Below are positions 31,526 to 39,898 of a stretch of DNA of 39,898 nucleotides, piece after piece. A program made the position numbers and the translations under genes. The notes below the pieces were generated by a model. That model was given only the letters and a program-made list of their open reading frames with translations. It had not been told where the DNA came from and searched no databases. The stretch's first letter is position 1; each line of letters begins with the position of its first letter. The stretch is from a bacterium (GTDB lineage Bacteria > Actinomycetota > Coriobacteriia > Coriobacteriales > CADBOM01), in contig JAILQZ010000076.1 of the NCBI GenBank assembly GCA_024698685.1, positions 1-39,898 on the forward strand, in the 5' to 3' direction.

Positions 31526-33379
31526 ATGGGACGCATTTCAGAAGAGGACATCACGAGGGTACGGGAGGCCACCGACATCGTCGAGCTGGTCTCGGAATAC
31601 GTCTCTCTCAGGAGGCGCGGAAGCGATTTCTGGGGTTGCTGCCCGTTTCACAACGAGAAGACCCCTTCGTTCAAGGTCAACGCGCAGACCCAGCTCTGGC
31701 ATTGCTTCGGCCAGTGCAGCGAAGGCGGCGACGTCTTCAAGTTCATCATGCGCAAGGAGCATTTCGACTTCCCGGATGCGGTGCGGTTCCTCGCGAACAA
31801 GGCTCACATCGAGATCGTCGAGGAGGAGGGCGGAATGCCCTCGGGATATCGAGCGAGGCTGCTTTCCGCATGTGACAAGGCAGCCGAGTTCTACCACACG
31901 CAGTTGATGCGCGGCCGCGGAGAGGGAAACGACGATGCGCGCCGCTACCTGAGCAAACGCGGCCTCGGCGGCCAGATTCCCAAGACCTGGAACCTCGGCT
32001 ATGCGCCTGGCAAGAACTCTCTTACGGCATTCCTGACGCAAAGCGGATTCAGCGCGCAGGAGATGATCGATGCCAACCTGGCCATGCGCGCAGACAGCGG
32101 CAGCCTGCGCGACAGGTTCTACAACCGCGTGATGTTCCCGATCAGGGATCTGCAGGGGCGCACGATAGCCTTCGGCGGCAGGGTGATCGGCAGGGGAGAG
32201 CCCAAGTACATCAACACCTCGAACTGCCCGCTGTTCTCCAAGCGCGAGAACCTCTACGGCATCGATGCTGCTAAGTCATCGATCGTCAGTCGCGGAACGG
32301 CGATCGTGGTCGAGGGCTATACCGACGTCATCGCGATGCACGAGGCGGGCTTCACCAACACCATCGCAACTCTCGGTACCGCGCTCACGCCTCAGCATAT
32401 CAAGGTCCTCAACCGCTTCGCCAACAAGGTGATCTATCTCTTCGACGGCGATGCGGCTGGCCAGAAGGCTGCCGAGCGCGCCGGAGACCTCATAACCCCC
32501 GAGATCACCCCAGAGTCCGGTGCGAGGCAAGTTGCGCTCTTCGTCGCTGTCATCCCAGGGGACATGGACCCGGCCGAGTACATAGCTGAGCATGGCGAGG
32601 AGGGGATGCAAGGCGTCCTCGATAGCGCCACTGCGCTGCTCAGGTTCGTCATCGACAAGAAGCTCGCCGAGCACGATCTCTCCACCCCTGAGCTGCGGTC
32701 GCAGGCTCTTCCGAAGATATTGGCGGTCCTCGCGCCCATCAAGGACTCGATACTGGCCGATGAGTATCTCAACTACCTGGCCGATGTGTTCAAACTCGAC
32801 TTCCAACGCATGCGCAAGACGCTCGACTCGCTCAAGGCTGATCGCCCAGTGCGCAATTACGACGATGATAATCCTGCCTATGGTCAGTGGTCCCAGACTG
32901 AACCTGCGTCCGCGCCCGAGCCCGCGGCTCCGCGCTTCACGGTGCCTGCAGATGGAGTGGGGAAGTGGGAGGTCCAGCTTGCGTGCCTCTACGTCTTCTG
33001 TCCGGCTGTACGCGCCACCATTGCGCAGGGAATCGAGGAGATGGGATGGTCGAGCGAACTCTTCTCGGCTATCGTGGGAGTTGCCGATTCCTGCGGGATC
33101 GCTGCAGAGCCTACCAAGATCATCTCGAAGTGTCTGGCTGACTATCCCGAGGCCGAGGCCATCTTCAGCGACTATGTGCCGGGGTCCTACGATGACGAGG
33201 AGGCCCAACAGCTTGCCGAGCTCATGCTCAAGGAGCGCAAGTGCGCATCGCTGTCAGATCGCATAGCCTCGATCAACAGCAAGCTCAAGTACTCGCAGGG
33301 GCTAAGCGAGCAGGAGAGCGATACGCTATTCGCCGAGGTCGCACGCTTGCAAAAGGAGCTCTCGGAGCTGCGCAAGTAG
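31526..33379 (+). CDS. dnaG: DNA primase DnaG
   Basis: The 617-residue protein is read from MGRISEEDITRVREATDIV, the usual DnaG start; the track's start 12 codons upstream is less likely, though neither has a strong ribosome site. The zinc-binding domain has CPFHNEKTPSF and HCFGQCSEGGD; the last Cys pair is spaced CxxxC, one residue more than the common CxxC. The TOPRIM core has VVEGYTDVIAMH, ATLGTALT and LFDGDAAGQKAAE. The C-terminal part would bind the replicative helicase. DnaG makes RNA primers for replication. It precedes rpoD, as in the classic macromolecular synthesis operon, but a 176-nt gap with its own promoter lies between. Confidence 0.96.
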   Translation: MGRISEEDITRVREATDIVELVSEYVSLRRRGSDFWGCCPFHNEKTPSFKVNAQTQLWHCFGQCSEGGDVFKFIMRKEHFDFPDAVRFLANKAHIEIVEEEGGMPSGYRARLLSACDKAAEFYHTQLMRGRGEGNDDARRYLSKRGLGGQIPKTWNLGYAPGKNSLTAFLTQSGFSAQEMIDANLAMRADSGSLRDRFYNRVMFPIRDLQGRTIAFGGRVIGRGEPKYINTSNCPLFSKRENLYGIDAAKSSIVSRGTAIVVEGYTDVIAMHEAGFTNTIATLGTALTPQHIKVLNRFANKVIYLFDGDAAGQKAAERAGDLITPEITPESGARQVALFVAVIPGDMDPAEYIAEHGEEGMQGVLDSATALLRFVIDKKLAEHDLSTPELRSQALPKILAVLAPIKDSILADEYLNYLADVFKLDFQRMRKTLDSLKADRPVRNYDDDNPAYGQWSQTEPASAPEPAAPRFTVPADGVGKWEVQLACLYVFCPAVRATIAQGIEEMGWSSELFSAIVGVADSCGIAAEPTKIISKCLADYPEAEAIFSDYVPGSYDDEEAQQLAELMLKERKCASLSDRIASINSKLKYSQGLSEQESDTLFAEVARLQKELSELRK

Positions 33380-33481
33380 GCTGTTCGCGCGTTCGAGCCA
33401 ACCTGTCAATCATCAACATCTTGGGCTTGCGCGCCGATCCGTGGCACAACGCTGGTTTTAAGCAGCATTTCAAGGAAATCG

Positions 33482-33510
33482 TTGCAATTCTTGTGATAAT
33501 GCATTAATAA
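33482..33510 (+). promoter_or_regulatory. Candidate rpoD promoter
   Basis: TTGCAA, 17 nt, then TAATAA in an AT-rich patch within the dnaG-rpoD gap, 46 nt before the rpoD start. AATGCATT occurs twice here (about 33498 and 33527), which may be chance. Confidence 0.5.
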
Positions 33511-33555
33511 TATAGGTTCGAGTAAAATGCATTCCTTTTAAACGAGAGGAACAAC

Positions 33556-34923
33556 GTGGCTGAAAACGAAGCGATCATTCTTCCCCCTGAAATCGAAATG
33601 TATGAGAGAGAGCTGATGATCTCCAAGCAAGCTGGACTCGACCGCGGCTATCTCACATACGACGAGCTCAAAGGGATATTCAGTTCTGCAGAGCTTGAAG
33701 AAGCGCAAATCAAATCGATTGTCGATTTCCTCGCTACGCAGGGAGTCAGGGTTTCCGACGAGGACCCAGACGATCAGGATCCTGACGATGCCGAGGGCCC
33801 GGAGGTCAATCTCGAAGAGCTGCTCATCGAGGACGATGCAGACGACGTTGTTACCGAGTCCGTCGAGGATGTCGTCGACAACATTCCCGAGTCCGAGCTC
33901 AAGGTTGCTGCCGATGTCGATACGATCCTCCCGAAGATCACCGCTGCCAAGTCCAAGCGCGGCGCGCGCCGCATGGCCAACGACCCGAACATCGCGATGC
34001 TCACTGGAGATCCGGTCCGCATGTACCTCAAGGAGATCGGCCGCGTTCCGCTGCTCTCCGCCGCGGAGGAGATCGATCTCGCCATGAAGATCGAGAAGGG
34101 CCTCGAGGCAACCAAGGCCATCGAGGATGCCATCGACGAGGGCATCGAGCTGCCTGCGCGCGAGCGCAACCACCTTGCCAAGGTCGAGCAGGTGGGCCTC
34201 AACGCCAAGCAGGACCTCATAGAGGCCAACCTCAGGCTCGTCGTCTCCATCGCCAAGCGCTACGTTGGTCGCGGCATGCTCTTCCTCGACCTTATCCAGG
34301 AGGGAAATCTCGGCCTTATCCGCGCAGTCGAGAAGTTCGACTACACCAAGGGCTTCAAGTTCTCCACTTACGCAACGTGGTGGATCCGCCAGGCCATCAC
34401 GCGCGCTATCGCCGACCAAGCCCGCACCATCCGCATCCCGGTGCATATGGTAGAGACCATCAACAAACTCGTTCGCGTCCAACGTACCCTTCTGCAGGAG
34501 CTCGGCCGCGAGCCAACTCCCGAGGAGATCGGCGAGCAGATGGACATGACGCCCGAGCGCATTCGAGAGATCCAGAAGATCAGCCAGGAGCCGGTCAGCC
34601 TCGAGACGCCGATCGGTGAGGAGGAGGATTCCCAGCTTGGCGACTTCATCGAGGATCAGGCCGCTGTGGCTCCTCCGGATGCCGCGAGCTTCTCGATGCT
34701 GCAGGAGCAGCTGCGCAGCGTTCTCGACGGCCTGGCCGACCGCGAGCGCAAGGTCATCGAGCTGAGGTTCGGCCTGCTCGACGGCCATGCTAGGACGCTC
34801 GAGGAGGTCGGCAAGGAGTTCGGCGTCACCCGCGAGAGGATCCGCCAGATCGAGTCGAAGACCCTCGCCAAGCTGCGCCATCCCTCCAGGTCCTCCAAGC
34901 TCAGGGACTATCTCGAGGACTAG
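33556..34923 (+). CDS. rpoD: Primary RNA polymerase sigma factor RpoD (sigma-70)
   Basis: A 455-residue protein from a GTG start after GAGAGGAAC. Region 1.1 includes [10 protein letters not shown] and an acidic stretch (about 70-115). Region 1.2 has [16 protein letters not shown]. Region 2 is nearly the textbook sequence ([49 protein letters not shown]), region 3 has [13 protein letters not shown], and region 4 ends [23 protein letters not shown]. No non-conserved insert of the E. coli type is present. Directs transcription of housekeeping genes; all promoter guesses in this window assume its -35/-10 preference. Followed by a clear terminator. Confidence 0.98.
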   Translation: MAENEAIILPPEIEMYERELMISKQAGLDRGYLTYDELKGIFSSAELEEAQIKSIVDFLATQGVRVSDEDPDDQDPDDAEGPEVNLEELLIEDDADDVVTESVEDVVDNIPESELKVAADVDTILPKITAAKSKRGARRMANDPNIAMLTGDPVRMYLKEIGRVPLLSAAEEIDLAMKIEKGLEATKAIEDAIDEGIELPARERNHLAKVEQVGLNAKQDLIEANLRLVVSIAKRYVGRGMLFLDLIQEGNLGLIRAVEKFDYTKGFKFSTYATWWIRQAITRAIADQARTIRIPVHMVETINKLVRVQRTLLQELGREPTPEEIGEQMDMTPERIREIQKISQEPVSLETPIGEEEDSQLGDFIEDQAAVAPPDAASFSMLQEQLRSVLDGLADRERKVIELRFGLLDGHARTLEEVGKEFGVTRERIRQIESKTLAKLRHPSRSSKLRDYLED

Positions 34924-34951
34924 CCCCAGGTGCACATGTCCATCCAGAACG

Positions 34952-34979
34952 GCGAGCAGGCACTGCGCCTGCTCGCTTT
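34952..34979 (+). terminator. rpoD terminator
   Basis: A perfect 10-bp stem GCGAGCAGGC / GCCTGCTCGC with loop ACTGC, then TTTCGTCTT, 28 nt after the rpoD stop. Confidence 0.8.
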
Positions 34980-35004
34980 CGTCTTGCAGTGAAAACTCGC
35001 TCGG

Positions 35005-35034
35005 AAAATTAAAAGAGCCCCGCGTGGGGCTCTT
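35005..35034 (-). terminator. tRNA-Arg terminator
   Basis: Read on the minus strand, AAGAGCCCC-ACGC-GGGGCTCTT is a perfect 9-bp stem running into TTTTAATTTT, beginning 8 nt after the tRNA 3' end. On the plus strand it may act as a backup for rpoD. Confidence 0.9.
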
Positions 35035-35042
35035 GGAGATTC

Positions 35043-35119
35043 TGGCGCGCCGTGAGGGACTCGAACCCCCGGCGTTCTGATTCGTAGTCAGACCCTCTAT
35101 CCATCTGAGGTAACGGCGC
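35043..35119 (-). tRNA. tRNA-Arg (anticodon ACG)
   Basis: The minus strand gives a 77-nt tRNA. The acceptor stem pairs GCGCCGT with ACGGCGC. The anticodon stem TCTGA/TCAGA holds loop CTACGAA, so the anticodon is ACG. The T arm contains GGTTCGAGTCC, and CCA is encoded. A34 is expected to be edited to inosine by TadA, reading CGU, CGC and CGA. It has its own promoter and terminator. Confidence 0.97.
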
Positions 35120-35136
35120 AATCGAACAGCTTGTTA

Positions 35137-35165
35137 ATTCTTGCAAAGGCGCAAATGAATGTCAA
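35137..35165 (-). promoter_or_regulatory. tRNA-Arg promoter
   Basis: On the minus strand, a perfect TTGACA (35165-35160), a 17-nt spacer and AAGAAT (35142-35137) lie 18 nt before the tRNA 5' end. Confidence 0.75.
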
Positions 35166-35200
35166 TCGGCAATGTTTGAATGGCGTTGCCGAGCGGCTAT

Positions 35201-35728
35201 TCAGCATAGGATTGCGCGGTAAATCGGCTCGTAGACCAGCCGATCGTCGACTCGATGGGAGTGGAAGAGCGTGACCGTGTCGATGATGCCGTCTTCCTTG
35301 TGCGGCGCCATGAGCGTGGCTTCGATGAGGTTGGCCTTGCGCATCAACGTGATGTGGGCGCGGAAGGGCTTGGGATCGAATGTGAAGCCCTCGCCCTCTA
35401 GCGCGCGGCGCATGTCGCTGGCTAGCTCTGCGAGCGCTCGGGTATTGCCGGCAAGGCCCTGCCAGAGTATTGCGTTGCCCTTCTTGCCGAAGCTGCCGAG
35501 TTCGTCGAGAGCGGCTTCGATGGGGGAGTGAAGCGCCACAACGCGCTCGATGATGCCCTCGATCGTTGGGATCCTAGCGGCTTCCACCTCGCCGAGGAAT
35601 GCCAGCGTGATGTGGAACATGTCGGGGCGCACGTAGCGACCCTGAACGCATGCGCGCAGGTCAGCCGATGTCTCGGCAAGTGCATCGAGCATGTTGTCCG
35701 GCAGCTCCGCAGCGATGAATAGCCTCAT
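35201..35728 (-). CDS. thpR: RNA 2',3'-cyclic phosphodiesterase (ThpR/LigT family)
   Basis: The 175-residue protein is read from MRLFIAAELPDNML, with GGAGGACAGCC upstream; the track start 17 codons earlier is not the family start. Both 2H-phosphoesterase motifs are present: HITLAFLGEV near residue 40 and HITLMRKA near 126. Length is typical. The family opens 2',3'-cyclic phosphates on RNA ends to 2'-phosphates; its cellular role in bacteria is unclear. Upstream of the tRNA-Arg gene on the same strand, but the tRNA has its own promoter. Confidence 0.92.
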   Translation of the reverse strand: MRLFIAAELPDNMLDALAETSADLRACVQGRYVRPDMFHITLAFLGEVEAARIPTIEGIIERVVALHSPIEAALDELGSFGKKGNAILWQGLAGNTRALAELASDMRRALEGEGFTFDPKPFRAHITLMRKANLIEATLMAPHKEDGIIDTVTLFHSHRVDDRLVYEPIYRAILC

Positions 35729-35814
35729 GGCTGTCCTCCTGTCTTCCAGCTTGAGCATAGCATACCGCCGTTTATGCATTCTTTAGACATTCTATACATT
35801 TGTTATCCATATCA

Positions 35815-35838
35815 AACTTATTAGTGCTACCATAAGTT
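35815..35838. promoter_or_regulatory. Candidate operator upstream of the ABC transporter genes
   Basis: AACTTAT, 10 nt, ATAAGTT forms a 7-bp inverted repeat ending 15 nt before the ABC ATPase start, in an AT-rich gap. The half-sites (AACTTA/TAAGTT) resemble those of the 7631 palindrome, but the spacing differs. Confidence 0.35.
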
Positions 35839-35853
35839 AAAAAGAGGTAACTT

Positions 35854-36576
35854 ATGAGGTGGTACTCGATGTCGGAAGCGTTTCTGAGGGTTGAGGGGCT
35901 GTGCAAGCACTATGGCGAGGGCGAGGCGAAGGTCGAGGTTCTGCGCGATATCACCGTCGGTGTCGAGCGGGGAGAGATCTGCGTACTGCTCGGTCCATCC
36001 GGTTCCGGCAAATCGACGTTCCTGAACCTCGTAGGAGGTCTCGAACCTTCAGATAGCGGCCGCATCTTTCTCGGCGACACGGAGCTCACCGCGCTCTCTG
36101 GCAAGGGACTTGTGGAGTATCGCCGTCGCGAGCTGGGTTTCGTGTTCCAGTTTTACAACCTCGTCAGCGACCTCACCATCCGTGAGAATATCGAGGTCTG
36201 CGAGTATCTGTCGCAAGACCCGCTTCCGCTCAATGAGCTGCTCGAATCTCTTGGACTTTGGGAACATCGCCTGAAGTTTCCCAACCAGGTGTCCGGTGGC
36301 CAGCAGCAGCGCTGTGCGATCGGCCGAGCGCTGGTGAAGAATCCCAGCCTACTTCTGTGCGACGAGCCCACTGGCGCGCTCGACTACAACACATCCAAGG
36401 AGATCCTCCAGCTCATGGAGGATGTGAACCGCGAGTACGGCTGCACTATCATCATCGTTACGCATAACGAGGCGATCAAGCACATGGCCCATCGCATATT
36501 GCGCCTGCGCGACGGGCGCCTGGTCGAGAACACGATAAACACCGATGTTTGGCCCGCCTCGAAGCTGGAGTGGTAG
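35854..36576 (+). CDS. ABC transporter ATP-binding protein (MacB/LolD type)
   Basis: Up to 240 residues. Walker A is GPSGSGKST (47-55), the Q-loop region is [13 protein letters not shown], the signature is VSGGQQQR, and Walker B is [12 protein letters not shown], followed by the H-loop IIVTHN. The DEPTGALD form and size are those of ATPases that drive FtsX/MacB-type permeases, which export or extract molecules by a mechanical stroke rather than by a classical channel. Two starts are possible: ATG at 35854 (after AGAGGTAAC) or the ATG at 35869 (after GAGGTGG). The stop is 1 nt before the permease start, so they form one unit. Confidence 0.93.
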   Translation: MRWYSMSEAFLRVEGLCKHYGEGEAKVEVLRDITVGVERGEICVLLGPSGSGKSTFLNLVGGLEPSDSGRIFLGDTELTALSGKGLVEYRRRELGFVFQFYNLVSDLTIRENIEVCEYLSQDPLPLNELLESLGLWEHRLKFPNQVSGGQQQRCAIGRALVKNPSLLLCDEPTGALDYNTSKEILQLMEDVNREYGCTIIIVTHNEAIKHMAHRILRLRDGRLVENTINTDVWPASKLEW

Positions 36577-36577
36577 G

Positions 36578-39500
36578 ATGCGAAATCCGCTATCCAAGCG
36601 CTTTCCGCGCGAGCTGAAGCACAATCTAGGCAAGTATCTCGGCATATTCCTCATGATGGTGTTCGCAACGTCGTTCACGAGCAGCTTCCTGCTCGCAGCG
36701 TCCAGCATCGAGACGATCCTCGACGACATGGATGAGACGTACAACGTGGAGGACGGCCGTTTCGTCTGCGATTTCGAGGCGGATGACGAGGCTATCGATG
36801 CGGTTGAGGCGCTTGGCGTCACGGTCTACAAGGATTTCTATCGGCAGGTTCCTCTCGAGCTTGTGGCATCAGAGGATGCTGCGGCGGAAGACGTCGGAGA
36901 AGCGGCCGACGACGACATCCTCGTGCGCGTATACAGCAACCGCACCGAGGTCAATCTCGCTGCCTATGCAGAGGGAGTCGAGCCCACCAAGGAGGGTGAG
37001 ATCGCACTCGATCGCGTCTTCATGGACAACCACGACCTCTCGCTCGGCGATACCGTCATCGTCGATGGGCATGAATGCACCATCGTCGGCATCATGACGC
37101 TGCCCGACTACCAAGCTCTCTTCCAGAGCAATACGGACTTCATATTCGATTCCATTGGATTCTCTGTAGCGCAGGTGGCGCCAGAGGAATACAAGCGCTT
37201 GGACAGTACCGCAGAGACATTCAACTACTCGTTCATCTTCGACGACAAGTCGCTCGACCTTGCATCGCGCTCCGATATCGAGGACGACATGATCGATGCG
37301 CTCGTCGACAATGACGCGAGCATCTCCGACTTCATCGATGCCGAGGACAACCAGGCCATCGGCTACGCTCATGACGATGTGAGCCACGACCAGACCATGT
37401 GGACCGTCCTGCTATTCATGCTCGTTGTGATCATGGCGTTCGTCTTCGTGGTGCTCACAGGCGCGACCATCGAGCAGGAGAGCTCGGTCATCGGCACGCT
37501 GTTGGCAAGCGGTTGGCGCAAGGGCGAACTCGTTCGCCACTATCTCGTGCTTCCGGCGATCGTGGGCATCCTTGCCGTTGTCATAGGGCTAGTCGTGGGC
37601 ATCGTCTTCTTCACGGATTCGATGCGCGCCCTGTACTACAACAGCTACAGCATCCCGCCGTATCACACGATCTGGAATTGGCGAATCGTCTTCAATACCG
37701 CCGTCCTGCCTTACATATTGCTGGTCGGCATCACGCTGCTGGGCTTGATGCGCAAGATGCGCTTCACGCCGCTGCAGTTCCTACGCCACGAGGTTTCGGG
37801 GCGCAAGCGAGGCGCCCGCATCCGCCTTCCCGAGCGCCTGAGCTATCCCGCGCGATTCAGGATGCGCCTTCTCATGCGCAATGCGAGCCACTTCATCACG
37901 CTGTTCTGCGGCATCATGTTCGCCAGCCTGCTGCTGCTCTTCGGCATCTGTATGCTCCCGGTCGTGGACAATTACGCGGGTCAGCTGCGAGCAACCGTAG
38001 CTTCTCCGTACCAGTACGCGCTCAAGGCTCCGCTGGAGCTGGATGGGACGGACGAGGAGCGCGACATGTACGCGGCGGCGCTGCGACTGGTAGAGGACCG
38101 CGATCGGATTGAGGCCAACCGGGATGCAATCGAAGCAGCCGAGCGCCTGCAGGATGACGAGGCGCTGATGGATGCGCTCGAGCGCTTGAAGAACAACAAG
38201 GGATTGCTCGATGCGCTCGATAGGCTGCAGAGTCAGCAGGCGCTAATGGATGCCGCCGAGCGGCTGCAGTACAAGCAGGGGATTATCGCAGCGGCGCAAA
38301 GGCTTCAGAGCCAGCAAGCTGTGGTGGATGCCGCTCAGAGGCTACAGGGCAAGCATGACGTGGTTGCCGCAGCTCAACGACTTTCGGGCCAGCAGGGCGT
38401 TATCGATGCTGCCACTCGATTGCAGGATAAGCCTGATATCATAGCTGCCGCGCAGAGGTTGCAGGGCAAGCAGGATGCGGTTGCAGCGGCTCAGCGCCTT
38501 CAGGGCAAGGAGGACATCATAGCCGCCGCTCAACGATTGCAGGAAAGGCCCGAGGTCATTGCCGCGGCCCAGCATGCAGCAGAGGGAACGGCCACAGAGG
38601 AGGAGCTGGCGTTGCTCGAATCACTCGATGAGCAAACCGCTTCCGACCTGCAGGTTGTCATGAACCTCGACGCGCAGACGCGCGTAGACATCCAGACTGT
38701 TGCCGGCATGGACGCGCAAACGCGCGCCGACATCGAGATGATGGCGAGCCTCGATGCCCAGACCAAGTCCGATCTCCAGACGCTCCAGGGAGCTAGCTCT
38801 CAGACGCTGGCGGACATCGAGACCGTTTCGAAGATGGATGCGCAGACGCGCAAGGACCTCGAGACACTGCAGAACGCCAGCGCGCAGACGCAGAAGGACC
38901 TCGAAACCGTCGCCAACATGGACGCGCAGACCAAGGCCGACTTCCAGCTCGTGCAGAATGCCAGCGCTCAGACTCGCGCCGACATGGAGCTGGTTTCGAA
39001 CGTCGATGCGCAAACGCGAAAGGATCTCGAGCTCATCTCCAACCTGGACGCGAAGAAGCGAGCCGATCTCGACCTCGTCCGCAGCATGGACAGCGACTTG
39101 CTCGACGATCTTCTGCTGGCTGGCGATATCGATGAGGATGCGCATCCTGTGAACTCCCGCGACAACGGCTCTCGCATCATCCTCCAGACCGAGAAGTTCG
39201 CGATGGCCAGCGTTGAGGTCCATAGGGTTTGGGGCGATACGTTCGAAACCATCACCGTGTATGGAATCAAGCCCGATAGCAGGTATTGGAAGGACATCCC
39301 CGTGAGCGACGGCCAAGCCATAGCAGGCATGGGCCTGATCGAGAAGACAGATGCCGAGGTTGGCTCCGACATGCGGCTCTTCAACCACTACGAGGGCGAG
39401 GAGTACACCGTGGCCATCGCCGGCGAGGCTTCCAACGAGTCGGACACCGCGCTGTACATGACGCTAGACGACTTCAACCGCATGTTCGGCAACGATGCGG

Positions 39501-39898
39501 ACTTTTTCAACGCGTATGCCAGCGGCGAGGAGCTGATGCTCGACGGGCGCTACGTGGCTAAGACGATCAGGCCGTCGGATATGGACAAGATCAGCGCCCA
39601 GATGCGCGAGTCGATGGGCGACATCATGTTCATGATCCTGCTGATGTCGATTCCGATCTACCTGATCATCGTCTACCTGCTGACCAAGACCGTCATCGAT
39701 CGCAGCGCGCGCTCGATCAGCTACATGAAGGTCTTCGGCTATCGCAACAATGAGGTTAACGGCCTGTACGTGCGGCCCATCACCTTCGCCGTGCTGTTCA
39801 GCCTCGTCGTCAGCATTCCGCTCATAGTGATGATGTTCGCGTTCCTGGTCAAGGTCATCTTCATGACCTATGCAGGCAACTTCCCGCTGATCATCCCG
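36578..39898 (+). CDS. Very large FtsX/MacB-type ABC permease with two tandem-repeat helical blocks (3' end missing)
   Basis: Absent from the ORF track because it has no stop in the window; I read 1107 codons without interruption from an ATG 1 nt after the ATPase stop (GGTAGGATG). Start: MRNPLSKRFPRELKHNLGKYLGIFLMMVFA with the first membrane helix at about 20-41. An extracellular domain runs to about 270. Membrane helices at about 274-294, 325-350 and 371-391 form the first FtsX core, and a further helix at about 440-464 begins the second half. Residues 518-660 are eleven exact-length 13-residue repeats (AAAQRLQGKQDAV type). Residues 683-836 are eleven 14-residue repeats (MDAQTRKDLETLQ type). 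Another globular part and membrane helices at about 1017 and 1068 follow. The repeats should form a long extracellular helical rod. Substrate unknown. Confidence 0.9.
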   Translation, partial: MRNPLSKRFPRELKHNLGKYLGIFLMMVFATSFTSSFLLAASSIETILDDMDETYNVEDGRFVCDFEADDEAIDAVEALGVTVYKDFYRQVPLELVASEDAAAEDVGEAADDDILVRVYSNRTEVNLAAYAEGVEPTKEGEIALDRVFMDNHDLSLGDTVIVDGHECTIVGIMTLPDYQALFQSNTDFIFDSIGFSVAQVAPEEYKRLDSTAETFNYSFIFDDKSLDLASRSDIEDDMIDALVDNDASISDFIDAEDNQAIGYAHDDVSHDQTMWTVLLFMLVVIMAFVFVVLTGATIEQESSVIGTLLASGWRKGELVRHYLVLPAIVGILAVVIGLVVGIVFFTDSMRALYYNSYSIPPYHTIWNWRIVFNTAVLPYILLVGITLLGLMRKMRFTPLQFLRHEVSGRKRGARIRLPERLSYPARFRMRLLMRNASHFITLFCGIMFASLLLLFGICMLPVVDNYAGQLRATVASPYQYALKAPLELDGTDEERDMYAAALRLVEDRDRIEANRDAIEAAERLQDDEALMDALERLKNNKGLLDALDRLQSQQALMDAAERLQYKQGIIAAAQRLQSQQAVVDAAQRLQGKHDVVAAAQRLSGQQGVIDAATRLQDKPDIIAAAQRLQGKQDAVAAAQRLQGKEDIIAAAQRLQERPEVIAAAQHAAEGTATEEELALLESLDEQTASDLQVVMNLDAQTRVDIQTVAGMDAQTRADIEMMASLDAQTKSDLQTLQGASSQTLADIETVSKMDAQTRKDLETLQNASAQTQKDLETVANMDAQTKADFQLVQNASAQTRADMELVSNVDAQTRKDLELISNLDAKKRADLDLVRSMDSDLLDDLLLAGDIDEDAHPVNSRDNGSRIILQTEKFAMASVEVHRVWGDTFETITVYGIKPDSRYWKDIPVSDGQAIAGMGLIEKTDAEVGSDMRLFNHYEGEEYTVAIAGEASNESDTALYMTLDDFNRMFGNDADFFNAYASGEELMLDGRYVAKTIRPSDMDKISAQMRESMGDIMFMILLMSIPIYLIIVYLLTKTVIDRSARSISYMKVFGYRNNEVNGLYVRPITFAVLFSLVVSIPLIVMMFAFLVKVIFMTYAGNFPLIIP
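38129..38557 (+). repeat. 11 x 39-nt coding repeat (13-residue unit)
   Basis: Eleven in-frame units with consensus [hydrophobic]-[D/A]-A-A-x-R-L-Q-x-x-x-x-[hydrophobic], followed by one decayed unit from 38558. Length is exact in every copy. Codons differ between copies (CAG/CAA, CGC/AGG/CGA), so the array is old or selected at protein level rather than freshly duplicated. Confidence 0.93.
38624..39085 (+). repeat. 11 x 42-nt coding repeat (14-residue unit)
   Basis: Eleven in-frame units with consensus [L/M/A]-[D/S]-A-Q-T-x-x-D-[L/I]-[E/Q]-x-[hydrophobic]-x-[N/S], followed by a decayed unit from 39086. Copies 5, 7 and 9 begin ASxQT instead of xDAQT, an alternation that hints at a 28-residue double unit. 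Confidence 0.93.

Noticed and set aside
33538-35121. 527-residue minus-strand ORF
   Set aside because: Antisense to rpoD and runs through the tRNA and both terminators, so it cannot be a real gene.
38129-39085. Tandem repeats considered as CRISPR or a non-coding satellite
   Set aside because: Units are 39 and 42 nt without spacers, stay in frame and conserve protein rather than DNA, so they are coding repeats of the permease.

Overview
The window looks like chromosome from a high-GC, anaerobic, gut- or rumen-type actinobacterium of the class Coriobacteriia, most likely the Eggerthellaceae (Slackia, Eggerthella or Denitrobacterium-like). This rests on several things seen here: a GC-rich codon style, a flavin-dependent Old Yellow Enzyme-type reductase beside a large single-subunit molybdopterin enzyme, an N-terminal-rubredoxin rubrerythrin, an aldo/keto reductase with two ferredoxin clusters, and choline-binding-type wall repeats on a surface protein. 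The assignment is inference; no rRNA is present.

Layout. 1-1302 (minus): homocysteine S-methyltransferase-like gene followed by a Cys/Met-metabolism PLP enzyme cut by the window edge. 1590-5903 (plus): HtrA-type membrane protease, RlmH and PcrA helicase. 5938-6744 (minus): TauE/SafE-type permease. 6926-7483: rubrerythrin with a strong terminator. 7820-12911: a flavoenzyme and a molybdopterin enzyme separated by a folded, repeat-rich spacer. 13118-28852: the accessory centre of the window. It starts with a promoter and a cobalamin riboswitch leader, then a 1013-residue wall-binding surface protein, a lipoprotein amidase, a divergent SDR gene, a membrane-anchored beta-propeller protein, a complete ECF transporter with two T subunits, a FecR-like/DUF4430 membrane protein and a CobI-type corrin methyltransferase. 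28931-31350: an Fe-S aldo/keto reductase convergent with a stand-alone AICAR transformylase. 31526-35119: dnaG, rpoD and tRNA-Arg(ACG). 35201-35728: RNA cyclic phosphodiesterase. 35854-end: an ABC ATPase and a very large FtsX-type permease that runs off the window and is absent from the supplied ORF track.

How the genes may work together. The most interesting reading is a Gram-positive corrinoid-acquisition system. A B12 riboswitch controls a wall-anchored surface protein. A membrane-tethered beta-propeller and a DUF4430 (transcobalamin-C-like) protein could capture a ligand outside the cell. An ECF module (fused A-A ATPase, S component, two T subunits) could import it, and CobI adds a link to corrin-ring metabolism. 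The ligand is inferred, not shown. The methionine genes at the left edge could use a methyl-corrinoid, but that link is weak. The flavoenzyme/molybdoenzyme pair suggests anaerobic reduction or dehydroxylation of diet- or host-derived aromatic or steroid-like compounds.
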